A stretch of DNA of 64,000 nucleotides from Pollutibacter soli (GCA_029269725.1 JARJHS010000001.1:682001-746000); one strand, 5' to 3'. Shown: positions 54,746 through 64,000, counted from the stretch's first letter. Numbers and translations: made by a program. Notes: generated by a model not told the origin, from the letters alone.

Positions 54746-56092
54746 ATGGATTTATCGGCATTGACAGCTATTTCACCGGCAGATGGCAGGTACAGGAACC
54801 AATTACAGCAACTCGCAGAATATTTTTCAGAATTTGCCCTGATCCGTTACAGGGTTAGAATAGAAATTGAGTATTTCATTGCTTTGTCGTCGAAAAAGTT
54901 TTTTTCTCTGAAGCCCGCACAGGTTAAATCTTTAAGAGATCTGTACCTGAGCTTTACTCCGGAACGCGCGCAGGAAATCAAGAATGTTGAACGAATTACC
55001 AATCATGATGTAAAGGCGGTGGAATATTTTATCAAGAAAGAACTCGACGCGCTGAAATTGTCTGCCTTGAAAGAATGGGTTCATTTCGGTCTCACTTCCC
55101 AGGATATCAATAACACAGCTATTCCCTTACTTTGGAAGGAGTCGCTGGAAAATGAATACTTCCCTGGCATAAGTAACCTGGCGATGGAAATCAGGAAGCT
55201 TGCAACGCAATGGTTGAACATACCGATGCTGGCCCGTACACATGGCCAGCCCGCTTCGCCTACGCGATTAGGTAAGGAAATGATGGTATTTGCTGAAAGG
55301 CTGGATCAGCAGCTGCGCCTGATGCATGAAATTCCCTACTCCTGCAAATTTGGTGGCGCCACCGGAAATTTTAATGCACATGTCGTTGCGTTTCCGAATA
55401 TCAACTGGATAAATTTTGCAAATACATTTTGCGAAGATTCACTCGGGCTCCAACGCCAGCAGTTCACAACTCAGATAGAACATTACGATTACCTGGCCGC
55501 GCATTTCGATGCGATGAAAAGAATCAATACAATTCTGATCGACTATTGCCGTGATATCTGGACCTATATCTCCATGGATTATTTCAAACAGAAAATTAAA
55601 AAAGGAGAAGTCGGATCATCTGCCATGCCCCATAAAGTAAACCCGATTGACTTTGAAAATGCAGAGGGAAACCTTGGTTTCGCGAATGCGATATTCTCAC
55701 ATCTCTCTGAAAAACTTCCTGTTTCAAGATTACAAAGAGATCTTACCGATTCAACCGTTCTACGCAATCTAGGTGTTCCTTTTGCGCATACCATACTTTC
55801 CTTCAAATCGATTGAGAAAGGTCAGACCAAACTAGTACTTAATGAATCCGCGATTCATGAAGATCTGGATAATAACTGGGCCGTAGTTGCTGAAGCGATA
55901 CAGACTATTCTTCGCCGGGAAAATTATCCGCAACCTTACGAGGCATTAAAAGACCTCACCCGCGGTAATGCTCAGATCACGAAAGAAAACATTCACGAAT
56001 TTATCGGTTCACTGAAAATTTCCTCTAAGGTGAAAAAGGAACTGAAAGCAATTACGCCATTCAACTACACTGGCGTGGTTCAGAAGTTCTGA
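54746..56092 (+). CDS. purB: Adenylosuccinate lyase
   Basis: 448 residues with an N-terminal SPADGRYRNQLQQLAEYFSEFALIRYRV typical of the long PurB form. The fumarase/aspartase superfamily signature GSSAMPHKVNPIDFENAEGN contains the catalytic serine; LARTHGQPASPTRLGKEM (His) and HFGLTSQDINNTA are also present. It catalyses two purine-synthesis steps, forming AICAR and AMP. It diverges from mqnA. A convergent ACGTT repeat region separates it from prfC. Confidence 0.95.
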   Translation: MDLSALTAISPADGRYRNQLQQLAEYFSEFALIRYRVRIEIEYFIALSSKKFFSLKPAQVKSLRDLYLSFTPERAQEIKNVERITNHDVKAVEYFIKKELDALKLSALKEWVHFGLTSQDINNTAIPLLWKESLENEYFPGISNLAMEIRKLATQWLNIPMLARTHGQPASPTRLGKEMMVFAERLDQQLRLMHEIPYSCKFGGATGNFNAHVVAFPNINWINFANTFCEDSLGLQRQQFTTQIEHYDYLAAHFDAMKRINTILIDYCRDIWTYISMDYFKQKIKKGEVGSSAMPHKVNPIDFENAEGNLGFANAIFSHLSEKLPVSRLQRDLTDSTVLRNLGVPFAHTILSFKSIEKGQTKLVLNESAIHEDLDNNWAVVAEAIQTILRRENYPQPYEALKDLTRGNAQITKENIHEFIGSLKISSKVKKELKAITPFNYTGVVQKF

Positions 56093-56098
56093 GTGGTT

Positions 56099-56282
56099 GA
56101 ACGTTTAATGTAGAACGTTAGCGCATTCATTTGCAAGTATTCTACTGAACAGGGAAAGTAATCGCGGAGCATACGCTCACGTTAAACATTTCGCTTTAAA
56201 TTTTCTGCTTTTAGTTTTTGCGATTAATAGAACTAACTGCAGCGCTTGGGCCGCGTTAAACGTTATACGTTTTTCGTTCAAC
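56099..56282. repeat. ACGTT-type repeats between convergent purB and prfC
   Basis: AACGTTTAATGTAGAACGTT lies just after purB, CACGTTAAACATTTCGC in the middle (near 56178), and GTTAAACGTTATACG with CGTTCAAC next to the prfC stop. The outer copies are in roughly opposite orientation, as at 26961-27084. No gene is visible. Confidence 0.55.
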
Positions 56283-57869
56283 TCATTTATGTATCTCCGA
56301 TGAGAAGTGAAATGTAATTTCCGGATTATTTGAAATCTCCGTATTCAGGAACCACTCACTCTGTGCGAGATAAACCAGGTGACCATCTTTATCCATTACC
56401 ACATTCGCAGTTTTGAACCTCGTGAATTCATCCATTTTTGCCTTATTATCAGAAGTGATCCAGCAGGCTTTATAAAATGGAAGTGAGTTAAACTGAACAG
56501 AAGCTCCATATTCCTGCAATAAACGATATTGAATTACTTCAAATTGAAGATCACCTACACAGCCAATGATTTTTCTGTTGCCAAAATGCTGAGTAAATAA
56601 TTGCGCAACTCCTTCATCCGTCAATTGCAACAGCCCTTTTTCCAGTTGCTTTGTCTTCATCGGGTCTTTGTTGATTACTTCACGGAAGATCTCCGGAGAA
56701 AAGGTTGGGATGCCGGTGAAATAAAATTTTTCTCCTTCTGTAAGCGTGTCCCCGATTTTAAAATTTCCCGTGTCAAACAAACCCACCACATCACCGGGAA
56801 ATGCTTCCTGTATTACATCCTTTTCCCGCGCAAGAAAACTATATGGATTGCTGAACCTGACATCTTTTTCGAGGCGCACATGCGTGTAAAATTTGTTCCT
56901 TTCAAACCTACCTGAACAGACACGCAGAAATGCAATCCTGTCGCGATGACGAGGGTCAAGATTGGCATGTATTTTAAAGACAAAGCCGCTGAATTTATCT
57001 TCATGGACATCAACTACTCTTGCGCTCGTTTCGCGGCTTCTGGGAACGGGTGCGATCTGAATGAATGTGTCAAGCAATTCCTTTACTCCGAAGTTGTTAA
57101 TGGCGCTGCCGAAAAATACCGGAGCCGTTTTCCCGGCAAGGTAAGGTTCAGAGTGAAACTCTCCGTATACACCTTCGATCAGTTCTACATCCTCTTTCAG
57201 CTGATTTGCATTTTTTTCCTCGACCAGCTTCGGAAGAATCGGATCGTTGAGATCCTTTATAGGAACAATATCATCTTCCGTTGCTTTCTGGTTTGGATTA
57301 AAAAGGAGAAGACTTTTTTCGTAGAGGTTATATACTCCTTTAAAATCTTTTCCCATATTGATCGGCCACGAAAGCGGATGCAGATGAATTTTTAATTCTT
57401 TTTCAATTTCATCTAGCAGATCGAAGGGTTGTTTTCCATCGCGATCGAGTTTATTGATGAACACGATTACAGGAGTATCCCGCATACGACATACTTCCAT
57501 GAGTTTCCGGGTTTGTTCCTCAACTCCTTTTACAGAGTCTACAACGAGCACAACGCTGTCAACAGCTGTAAGGGTCCGATAGGTGTCTTCCGCAAAATCC
57601 TTGTGACCAGGCGTATCCAGAAGATTGATTAATACACCCCGGTACTCAAAGCTCATTACGCTCGTCGCGACACTGATACCACGCTGACGTTCAATCTCCA
57701 TAAAGTCGCTGGTAGCATGCTTGCGGATCTTATTACTCTTAACGGCACCTGCAGTCTGAATCGCGCCACCGAAAAGCAGGAATTTTTCTGTAAGCGTAGT
57801 CTTTCCTGCATCAGGGTGAGAAATGATCGCAAATGTTCGCCTTTTATTGATTTCCCCGTCAAACTTCAT
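56283..57869 (-). CDS. prfC: Peptide chain release factor 3
   Basis: 528 residues, the standard RF3 length. GTPase motifs are SHPDAGKT (17-24), the switch region [30 protein letters not shown] and [12 protein letters not shown]; domains 2 and 3 follow with [23 protein letters not shown] and [17 protein letters not shown]3 is a GTPase that recycles RF1 and RF2 after peptide release. The TAnnTTTG box TACCTTTG lies 27 bp upstream of the start. Confidence 0.96.
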   Translation of the reverse strand: MKFDGEINKRRTFAIISHPDAGKTTLTEKFLLFGGAIQTAGAVKSNKIRKHATSDFMEIERQRGISVATSVMSFEYRGVLINLLDTPGHKDFAEDTYRTLTAVDSVVLVVDSVKGVEEQTRKLMEVCRMRDTPVIVFINKLDRDGKQPFDLLDEIEKELKIHLHPLSWPINMGKDFKGVYNLYEKSLLLFNPNQKATEDDIVPIKDLNDPILPKLVEEKNANQLKEDVELIEGVYGEFHSEPYLAGKTAPVFFGSAINNFGVKELLDTFIQIAPVPRSRETSARVVDVHEDKFSGFVFKIHANLDPRHRDRIAFLRVCSGRFERNKFYTHVRLEKDVRFSNPYSFLAREKDVIQEAFPGDVVGLFDTGNFKIGDTLTEGEKFYFTGIPTFSPEIFREVINKDPMKTKQLEKGLLQLTDEGVAQLFTQHFGNRKIIGCVGDLQFEVIQYRLLQEYGASVQFNSLPFYKACWITSDNKAKMDEFTRFKTANVVMDKDGHLVYLAQSEWFLNTEISNNPEITFHFSSEIHK

Positions 57870-57895
57870 AATATAACCAGCTTTCTTTTGGGCGG

Positions 57896-57903
57896 CAAAG
57901 GTA
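57896..57903 (-). promoter_or_regulatory. -7 box for prfC
   Basis: On the minus strand TACCTTTG fits TAnnTTTG, 26 bp before the prfC ATG. The base set 19 bp upstream (TATG) is a weak -33 element. Confidence 0.45.
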
Positions 57904-57986
57904 GCCTATATCGGCCAATGCACATAATAACAAAGACTTAAAACAAGGTAGATGCAGTATTTAATGAATTCATTATTTTACGTGTC

Positions 57987-58955
57987 ATGGACGGCGAAAA
58001 AAATCTATATAGAAGGCTTTTCCGAAATAAATATCCTATTGGCCCGGAGGGAGACAGTAAGTATCTGGCGGCAAAAAATGCGTTTCAATTACGGGTGTTT
58101 TTGCAGGCTTCAATAAAAGACATTTTTTTTCTCACCTGTGGTTTCCTGGCTGCGGGATTTGGATTGAAAGGTTTTCTGTTGCCTGCAAAATTTATTGATG
58201 GTGGCGCAACGGGCATTTCGCTGATACTGGATAATGTTACCGGAATTCCGGTTTCAATTTTTTTGATTGTAATCAACCTCCCTTTTTTGTATATGGGCTT
58301 CCGGTCCCTCGGATGGTCTTTTTTCATAAAGGCAGCCTTCGCCATTGCAGGCCTCGCCGCAGCCGTAGCATTTATTCCCTATCCGGAAATCACTAAGGAT
58401 AAACTACTCGTAGCGGTATTTGGTGGCTTTTTCCTTGGCGCAGGAATCGGTCTGGCTGTAAGAGGTGGAGGAGTGCTGGATGGAACCGAAATCCTGGCCA
58501 TATTCGTGAGCCGGCGGACTACCATGACTATTGGTGATATTATCATGATCATCAACTTCTTTATTTTTCTCAGCGCAGCTTACATATTAGGCGTCGAAAA
58601 CGCATTGTATTCTATGTTAACGTACCTGGCTGCTTCGAAAACAGTCGATTTTATTATTGAGGGTATCGAAGAATATACGGGCGTTACGATCATCTCACCC
58701 AAAAGTCATGAGATAGCTGAGATGATTACGAAAAAAATGGGACGCGGTATAACTGTATACAAGGGTACCAGTGGTTTTGGAAAAAGAGGCTATGTGACAG
58801 AGGATATAGAGATCATTTTCACTGTAATAACCAGGTTGGAAATATCAAGGTTGCAAACAGAAATCATGGTGATTGATCCGAATGCTTTCGTGGTAAGGCA
58901 GAGCATCAAGGATACCAAGGGAGGAATGATCAAAAAAAGACCACTTCACGACTGA
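57987..58955 (+). CDS. YitT family membrane protein (DUF161 plus DUF2179)
   Basis: 322 residues with six membrane helices and the family pattern GFGLKGFLLPAKFIDGGATGISLILDN, LPFLYMGFRSLGWSFF and GIGLAVRGGGVLDGTEILAIF. The C-terminal cytoplasmic DUF2179 domain has GRGITVYKGTSGFGKRGYVTEDIEIIFTVITRLEI. YitT proteins are widespread; their transported molecule, if any, is unknown. Length is near 290-320 residues, as usual. Confidence 0.92.
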   Translation: MDGEKNLYRRLFRNKYPIGPEGDSKYLAAKNAFQLRVFLQASIKDIFFLTCGFLAAGFGLKGFLLPAKFIDGGATGISLILDNVTGIPVSIFLIVINLPFLYMGFRSLGWSFFIKAAFAIAGLAAAVAFIPYPEITKDKLLVAVFGGFFLGAGIGLAVRGGGVLDGTEILAIFVSRRTTMTIGDIIMIINFFIFLSAAYILGVENALYSMLTYLAASKTVDFIIEGIEEYTGVTIISPKSHEIAEMITKKMGRGITVYKGTSGFGKRGYVTEDIEIIFTVITRLEISRLQTEIMVIDPNAFVVRQSIKDTKGGMIKKRPLHD

Positions 58956-59019
58956 TTACCCATTGATCCATTGCTGATTCCATTTACCTAAAAAATTTCC
59001 GGTTGATTTAAAGACCGGC

Positions 59020-59027
59020 TACATTTG
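59020..59027 (+). promoter_or_regulatory. -7 box immediately before the ABC permease start
   Basis: TACATTTG fits TAnnTTTG; TTTC at 58996-58999 lies 20 bp upstream. The box ends only 4 bp before ATG 59032, so the transcript would be leaderless or nearly so. Confidence 0.5.
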
Positions 59028-59031
59028 CAGG

Positions 59032-60279
59032 ATGCGGAAAACCTTCAAGATTATTTACAACAGCTTCAGGCTTGCGTTGCTTGAACTTAAAAATAATAAG
59101 CTTCGCACTTTTCTTTCACTCCTCGGAGTGACCTTTGGGATTTTCTGCATTATTGGTGTTCTTTCTATTGTGACGAGCCTGGAAAGAAACGTACAGAACG
59201 ACATCAAATCGCTTGGTTCAAATACCATTTACATCGATAAATGGGATTACTCCGGTGGTCCCGATTATCCCTGGTGGAAATATGTAAAACGTCCTGAACC
59301 GAAATTTTCTGAGATGCGTTTCATCAAGGAAAAATCATCAGCGATAAAAAACATATGCTTTAACCTCAGTACCACATTCAATGTTGAATACAAAAACGAT
59401 ATGTTGAGTGATGTCCAGTACTACGGGGTATCAGAAGAGTTCAATGCTGTTCAGCCAGTTGATATTGCTTACGGCAGGTATTTAAACGTATATGATTTCA
59501 ATTACGGCTCTCCGAACATTATCATTGGTTATGAAAATGCAGAGAAGCTTTTCGGTAAAGCAGAGAATGCGCTGGGCAAAGAGGTTAAATTAAAGAGCAA
59601 AAATGCAAGAATAGTTGGTGTAATAAAAAAGCAAGGTAAAAGTATAATTGGTGGTTGGGAATATGATCGCTGTATCCTTGTTCCTTATCGTTTCTTTTTA
59701 CAGATGTTCGAAGAGAAATATTCCAATCCCGTTATCATGGTATTAGGAAAGGATAATATCAGCGTCGATGCGTTACGTGATGAACTTAAAGGTGTAATGA
59801 GAGGATTAAGAAAACTCGGACCACTTGATGAAGACAATTTCACTTTAAATGCGGTTAGTGATTTCAGCAAGGCTGTAAGTGGATTTTTTGGTTCGGTTAA
59901 CCTTGGGGGTTGGTTTATAGGTTTACTGAGTCTGATCGTCGGAACTTTTAGTATTGCCAACATTATGTTTGTCACTGTAAGAGAAAGAACGCCATTTATA
60001 GGGTTAAAAAAAGCAATAGGTGCAAACAAGGGAACTATACTTACAGAATTCTTGCTTGAATCTGCGTTCATCTGTATTCTTGGAGGACTTATCGGGCTTA
60101 TGCTGGTGTTCGGAATAACCAAACTGGCCACTTCAATATTTAATTTTCCTGTGGCCATTTCAACGGGCCTGTTGGGAATGGCCATTTTCCTATGTGTACT
60201 GATCGGAGTATTGGCCGGGATCATACCAGCGTCGATCGCAGCCCGCATGGATCCGGTGGTGGCCATCCGATCAAAATAA
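59032..60279 (+). CDS. ABC transporter permease of the MacB/FtsX type
   Basis: 415 residues: a first helix at about 21-45 (LRTFLSLLGVTFGIFCIIGVLSIV), a large periplasmic MacB core domain (residues 50-290), and three C-terminal helices of the FtsX domain (FIGLLSLIVGTFSIANIMFVTVRERTPFIGLKKAIGANKG...). Such permeases drive mechanotransmission to export proteins or lipids, working with an ATPase and often a membrane-fusion protein. No ATPase gene is adjacent in the window, so its partner must be encoded elsewhere. Confidence 0.9.
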   Translation: MRKTFKIIYNSFRLALLELKNNKLRTFLSLLGVTFGIFCIIGVLSIVTSLERNVQNDIKSLGSNTIYIDKWDYSGGPDYPWWKYVKRPEPKFSEMRFIKEKSSAIKNICFNLSTTFNVEYKNDMLSDVQYYGVSEEFNAVQPVDIAYGRYLNVYDFNYGSPNIIIGYENAEKLFGKAENALGKEVKLKSKNARIVGVIKKQGKSIIGGWEYDRCILVPYRFFLQMFEEKYSNPVIMVLGKDNISVDALRDELKGVMRGLRKLGPLDEDNFTLNAVSDFSKAVSGFFGSVNLGGWFIGLLSLIVGTFSIANIMFVTVRERTPFIGLKKAIGANKGTILTEFLLESAFICILGGLIGLMLVFGITKLATSIFNFPVAISTGLLGMAIFLCVLIGVLAGIIPASIAARMDPVVAIRSK

Positions 60280-60692
60280 ATTGAAATTATATTTTCGCAT
60301 TTTTTGAAAAAAAATCACTAATCTTACAGAAATCTTCAAGCGGAGTTGAAGGCCTGATTAAACTACTGACTATTAAGTTTTAAGAAAGTAGCATTTTTCA
60401 TAAGGTCAAACTCCTCCCCTCCATCTTCCTTATGAAGTACTGATTAAAACAGTATTAGAATCCAATGACCGGTCCAGTTATCTGATTGATTAACAATAGA
60501 ATTTTAATGTTTGTCAGTTAACCTACTCAGGCAGTCGGTCAAAGGGTCTTGCATTCGCAGATTTTTTGTATTTATTTTATGGCTTCCTGTGACGAAAAAT
60601 TAACTGGCTATTACACCGTTAATTAAATCATAGAGAAATGCGTCTTATCAGATCCGTTAAGAAAAGACTTTTAATCCATTAACCCATTACCT
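60280..60692. other. 413-bp gap without a recognised gene
   Basis: No open frame with a credible start was found in any frame. The gap is AT-rich, with several short near-palindromes and TAAC/GTTA motifs. It could hold the promoter of the 60693 gene and possibly a small RNA, but no TAnnTTTG box, stable terminator or riboswitch pattern was recognised. Confidence 0.4.
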
Positions 60693-60998
60693 ATGATCAA
60701 GCTGATTTACTCCTTACTGGCATTGCTCGTTTCTTCGGCGATGTACCTCTTCTCCAATAGCGAAGTTGTGAAGGTCTGCAATAACGAACTTTCAGGTATA
60801 GTAAAGGATACCACCATTGAAAAAGGTCGTATTCTCGTTATCGAAAGCGCAGATCACAGGATTTACTATCCCAAAATTGACGACAGCAATGTAATTCTTA
60901 TTGCAGGAGCCAAAGTGAAGATCTGTTATGAACCTGCAAAGAAAATTTCCGGCACAGAATCCTTAATCCATGTTATTAGTGTGACCAATGTACCTTAG
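60693..60998 (+). CDS. Small exported hypothetical protein (101 aa)
   Basis: An N-terminal hydrophobic signal (LIYSLLALLVSSAMYLFSNS, residues 4-23) precedes a compact beta-rich domain of about 75 residues: GIVKDTTIEKGRILVIESADHRIYYPKIDD and NVILIAGAKVKICYEP. Two cysteines (29 and 81 approximately) could form a disulfide. The family is not recognised. It ends 5 bp before tsaD, so the two are probably co-transcribed, but a functional link is not implied. Confidence 0.65.
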   Translation: MIKLIYSLLALLVSSAMYLFSNSEVVKVCNNELSGIVKDTTIEKGRILVIESADHRIYYPKIDDSNVILIAGAKVKICYEPAKKISGTESLIHVISVTNVP

Positions 60999-61003
60999 CA
61001 GGT

Positions 61004-62014
61004 ATGTCTGATAAACCCATCACTGTACTAGGGATTGAATCAAGCTGCGATGAAACCGGAGCTTCTGTTTGTCAGGACGGAACGATACTTTCAAATGTCA
61101 TTGCAACCCAGGAAGTTCATCGACAGTACGGAGGTGTTGTGCCTGAACTTGCCTCACGTGCACACATGCAGCATATCGTTCCCGTTGTACAGAAAGCATT
61201 AGAAAAAGCCGGAATAAATGCCCGGCAGCTGAACGCAGTCGCATTTACCTCTGCCCCAGGCCTTATAGGAGCTTTGCTGGTCGGCTCCGGATTTGCTAAA
61301 TCGTTTGCGCTCTCTTTGAATATTCCAATTATTTCTGTTCATCATATGAAGGCGCATGTTCTTGCCAACATGATTCCTGAACAGAAGCCGGATTTTCCGT
61401 TTTTATGTCTCACGGTGAGTGGCGGACATACTCAAATCGTTATGTGCTCAGCGCCAAACCAGATGGAGGTGATCGGTGAAACCATCGATGATGCAGCGGG
61501 AGAAGCTTTCGATAAATCAGCAAAGTTATTAGGTCTTCCCTACCCCGGAGGGCCGCTTATTGACAAGCTTGCAAAAACCGGCAAACCTGAGTTCATTTTT
61601 GCAGAACCGCAAATCCCCAACCTGGATTTTAGTTTCAGCGGCGTAAAAACTTCCATCCTGTATTTTTTACAGGCCCAGGAGAAAAAGGATGCAGATTTTA
61701 TTAAAAAAAATCTCCCGGATCTTGCTGCTTCAATACAGGAAAGAATTATCACAATACTTCTTAAAAAAGTAAAAAAAGCAGTCGCACAAACTGGCGTCAA
61801 ACAGGTTTGTCTTGCGGGCGGAGTAGCTGCAAACTCAGGTCTGAGAAATGCTTTTAAATCGTTAGGTGAAGAATCTGGTTGGAAAACTTTTATTCCCCCA
61901 TTGGAATATTGCACCGACAATGCGGCTATGATCGCAATGACAGGGTACTATCAATACCTTGATGAGCAATTCAGCGATCTTTCGGTATCGCCATCAGCAA
62001 AAGCCTCCTGGTAA
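61004..62014 (+). CDS. tsaD: tRNA threonylcarbamoyladenosine synthase subunit TsaD
   Basis: 336 residues. The N-terminal GIESSCDETGASV, the metal-binding HHMKAHV (His114 and His118), CLTVSGGHTQIV and LAGGVAANSGLRNAF match the Kae1/TsaD family, with the third metal ligand in DNAAMIAMTGYYQYL. With TsaB and TsaE it transfers the threonylcarbamoyl group to A37 of tRNAs that read ANN codons. The gene for trmN6 follows 22 bp later, giving two tRNA-A37-type modifying enzymes in a row. Confidence 0.96.
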   Translation: MSDKPITVLGIESSCDETGASVCQDGTILSNVIATQEVHRQYGGVVPELASRAHMQHIVPVVQKALEKAGINARQLNAVAFTSAPGLIGALLVGSGFAKSFALSLNIPIISVHHMKAHVLANMIPEQKPDFPFLCLTVSGGHTQIVMCSAPNQMEVIGETIDDAAGEAFDKSAKLLGLPYPGGPLIDKLAKTGKPEFIFAEPQIPNLDFSFSGVKTSILYFLQAQEKKDADFIKKNLPDLAASIQERIITILLKKVKKAVAQTGVKQVCLAGGVAANSGLRNAFKSLGEESGWKTFIPPLEYCTDNAAMIAMTGYYQYLDEQFSDLSVSPSAKASW

Positions 62015-62036
62015 TTCTGAAAGGTTATCTTAGTCT

Positions 62037-62753
62037 ATGCCTAACAGTTATTTTCAATTTAAACAATTTACAGTCAATCAGGACAGATCCGCGATGAAGG
62101 TTACGACTGATGCCTGTTTATTTGGAGGTTGGATAGCTGCTCAGGAATTTTCACAGACTAAAAACATCCTTGATATCGGAGCTGGTACAGGATTGCTGAT
62201 GCTGATGATTGCACAGAAATCCTGTGCTGAAATTACAGGGATTGAGATTGAAGAAAATGCATGTAATCAGTGCATCGGAAATATCAAAAGTTCTCCGTGG
62301 TCTGAAAGACTGCACGTAATTCATCTTGACATAAAAAATTATACTACAGAAAAAAAGTTTGGACTAATCATTTCCAATCCTCCTTTTTACGATAACCAGT
62401 TGAAAAGTCCTGATGCAAAAAGAAATATTGCTCATCATCAGTCTTCACTGAATTTTGAGAATCTATTCTGGAAAGTAATTTCTCTGCTGGAGCCAGATGG
62501 ATTTTTCGCAGTGCTGGTTCCTGCGTCAGAAACAGGCTCCATAAAAAATATCGGTTTTCGGTTTTCCCTATCTGTGTTTGAAGAAGTGAAATTAAAACAA
62601 ACGCCAGCCCATAATTACTTTCGTTCGATACTCGTATTTCAGAATAAAAAAGGTGATAAGACTATCGAAAGTGAAATCACTATAAAAGATGCAGAGCGGA
62701 ATTATACTTCAGAATTCTCAATTTTGTTGAAAGATTATTACCTCCATCTGTAA
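62037..62753 (+). CDS. trmN: tRNA1(Val) (adenine(37)-N6)-methyltransferase-like
   Basis: 238 residues. FQFKQFTVNQDRSAMKVTTDACLFGGW is the characteristic start of TrmN6/YfiC, followed by SAM-binding LDIGAGTGLLMLMIAQ and the N6-adenine methyltransferase motif NPPFY (114-118). It should methylate A37 of tRNA-Val in E. coli terms. It follows tsaD by 22 bp. It ends 3 bp before the convergent dehydrogenase gene. Confidence 0.93.
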   Translation: MPNSYFQFKQFTVNQDRSAMKVTTDACLFGGWIAAQEFSQTKNILDIGAGTGLLMLMIAQKSCAEITGIEIEENACNQCIGNIKSSPWSERLHVIHLDIKNYTTEKKFGLIISNPPFYDNQLKSPDAKRNIAHHQSSLNFENLFWKVISLLEPDGFFAVLVPASETGSIKNIGFRFSLSVFEEVKLKQTPAHNYFRSILVFQNKKGDKTIESEITIKDAERNYTSEFSILLKDYYLHL

Positions 62754-62756
62754 TCA

Positions 62757-63962
62757 TCATTCCTTAGAACTTCCATATTCGGTTAAATATTCAAAAGGTT
62801 CCGTGATTTTACCGGCTTTAACCATCGTTGCTTTTTCAATGACTGAGTTACCTCCGCTAACCAGATCCTGAAGAATATATTTTATCAGCTGTTCACCGAA
62901 ATACCTTGAAGCATCTCTGGGCAATTCGTTCGGTAGATTCCCTACAGCAACAATATCAATCGATCCATCGATATAGGGTTTTGTTTTTGAAAAATCTGTT
63001 TTACTCACTCCGTAAACAGGATCTTCAATAGTTTGATCACCGAGGTTGATGGGCACGGAACCATCAGCGTCATCAGTGATATCAGCGATCGTTGTTATTT
63101 TAAACTTTGCGTCGCGGATCAGTTCTTTTTCAAAAAGCCTCGGAATCGTTTTGTCCCAGTACACTCCGTTCATTAGGATATCAGTGCAGAATGCATATTT
63201 TTTAAAGATGCATTCATACTCTTCCGGGTGCTCATGAAAATGATTTCGGTTATAAGTTCCTGACAGTTTCTGACGATAAAGATCAGCGCCTTTTAATTGC
63301 ACGTATACGGGGTAGTTAAAATCTCTTTCCAGATATTCATCCGGTTCAACCTCGTGTATGCCGACAAGATTCATGATTTCCAGAACACCATGTGCCACCC
63401 TGCCCGATCCGGTTACGGCAATCCTGATATTTGGCACTTTCAGGCCGAAATAAGTGTGTATCAGTTCACGGAAATCGCGTTGTTTGAATACGCGGTTGAG
63501 CGTGAATGATCCGGTTCTGTTTCCGTAGGCCATTAATCCGTTATGCGCTCCTACGATGCCTGCAAAAAAGCCAAATCCGATAATTCGCGTTCCATCGTCG
63601 TGTTCGAGGCATTCATAATCGATCAGGGTAATTTTCTTATCGATGATGGTTTGAAAAAGTTTGCGGTTATAGGGTTGCTGTTTTCGTGTATGTGAAAAAA
63701 ACAGGTAGGTTTTGCCAGGGATCAGTTTTTCTTTGAGCACTTCTTTAATCCCAAGAAGGATATCACAGTGATCGAGGTTGGTAACTATTTCAACACCTGC
63801 CGACCGATATTCCTTATCAGAAAAACACCGAGTTTCAGAACTTTCAACTACTACTTTTACCTCATTTGAGTTTTTATGAATCCACTTACATTGCGCGGGA
63901 GTAAGAGCCACTCTGTTATCTGCCGGAATTTTTTCTTCACGGATAAGTCCTATGATAGTCAT
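62757..63962 (-). CDS. Saccharopine dehydrogenase/alanine dehydrogenase-like NAD(P)-dependent oxidoreductase
   Basis: About 401 residues. The N-terminal half matches the AlaDh_PNT domain (IIGLIREEKIPADNRVALTPAQ; FFSHTRKQQPYNRKLFQ; YECLEHDDGTRIIGFGFFAG), and the C-terminal half has a Rossmann segment IRIAVTGSGRVAHGVLEIMN. This layout resembles lysine-forming saccharopine dehydrogenase (LYS1), which interconverts saccharopine with lysine and 2-oxoglutarate. Lysine degradation is the likelier direction in bacteria. The frame is open upstream to 63998, but ATG 63962 (MTIIGLIREEKIP) is the family start. No partner saccharopine gene is in view. Confidence 0.85.
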   Translation of the reverse strand: MTIIGLIREEKIPADNRVALTPAQCKWIHKNSNEVKVVVESSETRCFSDKEYRSAGVEIVTNLDHCDILLGIKEVLKEKLIPGKTYLFFSHTRKQQPYNRKLFQTIIDKKITLIDYECLEHDDGTRIIGFGFFAGIVGAHNGLMAYGNRTGSFTLNRVFKQRDFRELIHTYFGLKVPNIRIAVTGSGRVAHGVLEIMNLVGIHEVEPDEYLERDFNYPVYVQLKGADLYRQKLSGTYNRNHFHEHPEEYECIFKKYAFCTDILMNGVYWDKTIPRLFEKELIRDAKFKITTIADITDDADGSVPINLGDQTIEDPVYGVSKTDFSKTKPYIDGSIDIVAVGNLPNELPRDASRYFGEQLIKYILQDLVSGGNSVIEKATMVKAGKITEPFEYLTEYGSSKE

Positions 63963-64000
63963 AAGGGATAAAAATAGCGCTTGCAGCCGTAACCTCAAAC

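Noticed and set aside
59685-60266. 193-residue antisense frame inside the MacB-type permease
   Set aside because: Shadow frame; the sense strand clearly encodes the permease helices.

Overview
The window comes from a chromosome of a Bacteroidota bacterium, most likely a Chitinophagia/Sphingobacteriia-type member. The evidence is a secreted protein with a type IX secretion (T9SS) C-terminal domain, an outer-membrane beta-barrel receptor with a carboxypeptidase-like N-terminal domain, Bacteroidota-style LptD and OstA proteins, the futalosine-pathway enzyme MqnA, and many promoters with the TAnnTTTG -7 box. Base composition is moderate to AT-rich and looks even. There is no prophage, IS element, CRISPR array or rRNA operon. 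Most genes are core metabolism or envelope genes; the unusual material is a cytochrome cluster on the left, a small GIY-YIG/tRNA element in the middle, and regulatory DNA and repeats in the gaps.

Layout. 1-967: 5' part of an ABC exporter running off the left edge. 1509-8223: four co-oriented genes for extracytoplasmic c-type cytochrome/DUF1549/DUF1553, Tat-lipoprotein DUF1501, Tat-exported TIM-barrel and DUF2231/cytochrome/LRR proteins, an arrangement best known from Planctomycetes. A sugar-kinase-like gene and a serA-like dehydrogenase converge on it. 10618-15988: a serine hydrolase lipoprotein, the NAD(P)HX repair enzyme and a T9SS cargo protein whose leader carries three degenerate repeats. 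16228-19509: membrane pyrophosphatase convergent with PPK2. 19601-22262: BlaI/M56 metallopeptidase pair with its own operator. 22367-26962: outer-membrane receptor divergent from a LytS/LytTR two-component pair, with three 21-bp-phased direct repeats between them. 27080-30702: periplasmic molybdoenzyme with cytochrome b, aldo/keto reductase and AraC regulator.

30855-31443: an intact tRNA-Arg(TCT), a GIY-YIG gene and a second, 5'-truncated tRNA-Arg(TCT) into which the GIY-YIG reading frame runs. 31619-40236: uracil-DNA glycosylase, PlsC, and an envelope block (LptD, amidase, MCE/MlaD, OstA). 40534-48080: NhaD, thioredoxin reductase, tRNA-Cys, nucleoside phosphorylase, DapF, CorA, a Nudix protein and the YhhQ transporter. 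48378-53892: YfhO membrane protein followed by three glycosyltransferases with overlapping ends. 53881-63962: MqnA, PurB, release factor 3, YitT, an orphan ABC permease, TsaD, TrmN6 and a saccharopine-dehydrogenase-like protein.

Several gaps, mainly between convergent genes, hold short repeat families built on ACGTT, GAACGAAC or AAGTAAGAAG motifs. These and the 21-bp-phased sites are the least explained non-coding signals. All functional calls come from reading motifs by eye; no database search was run.
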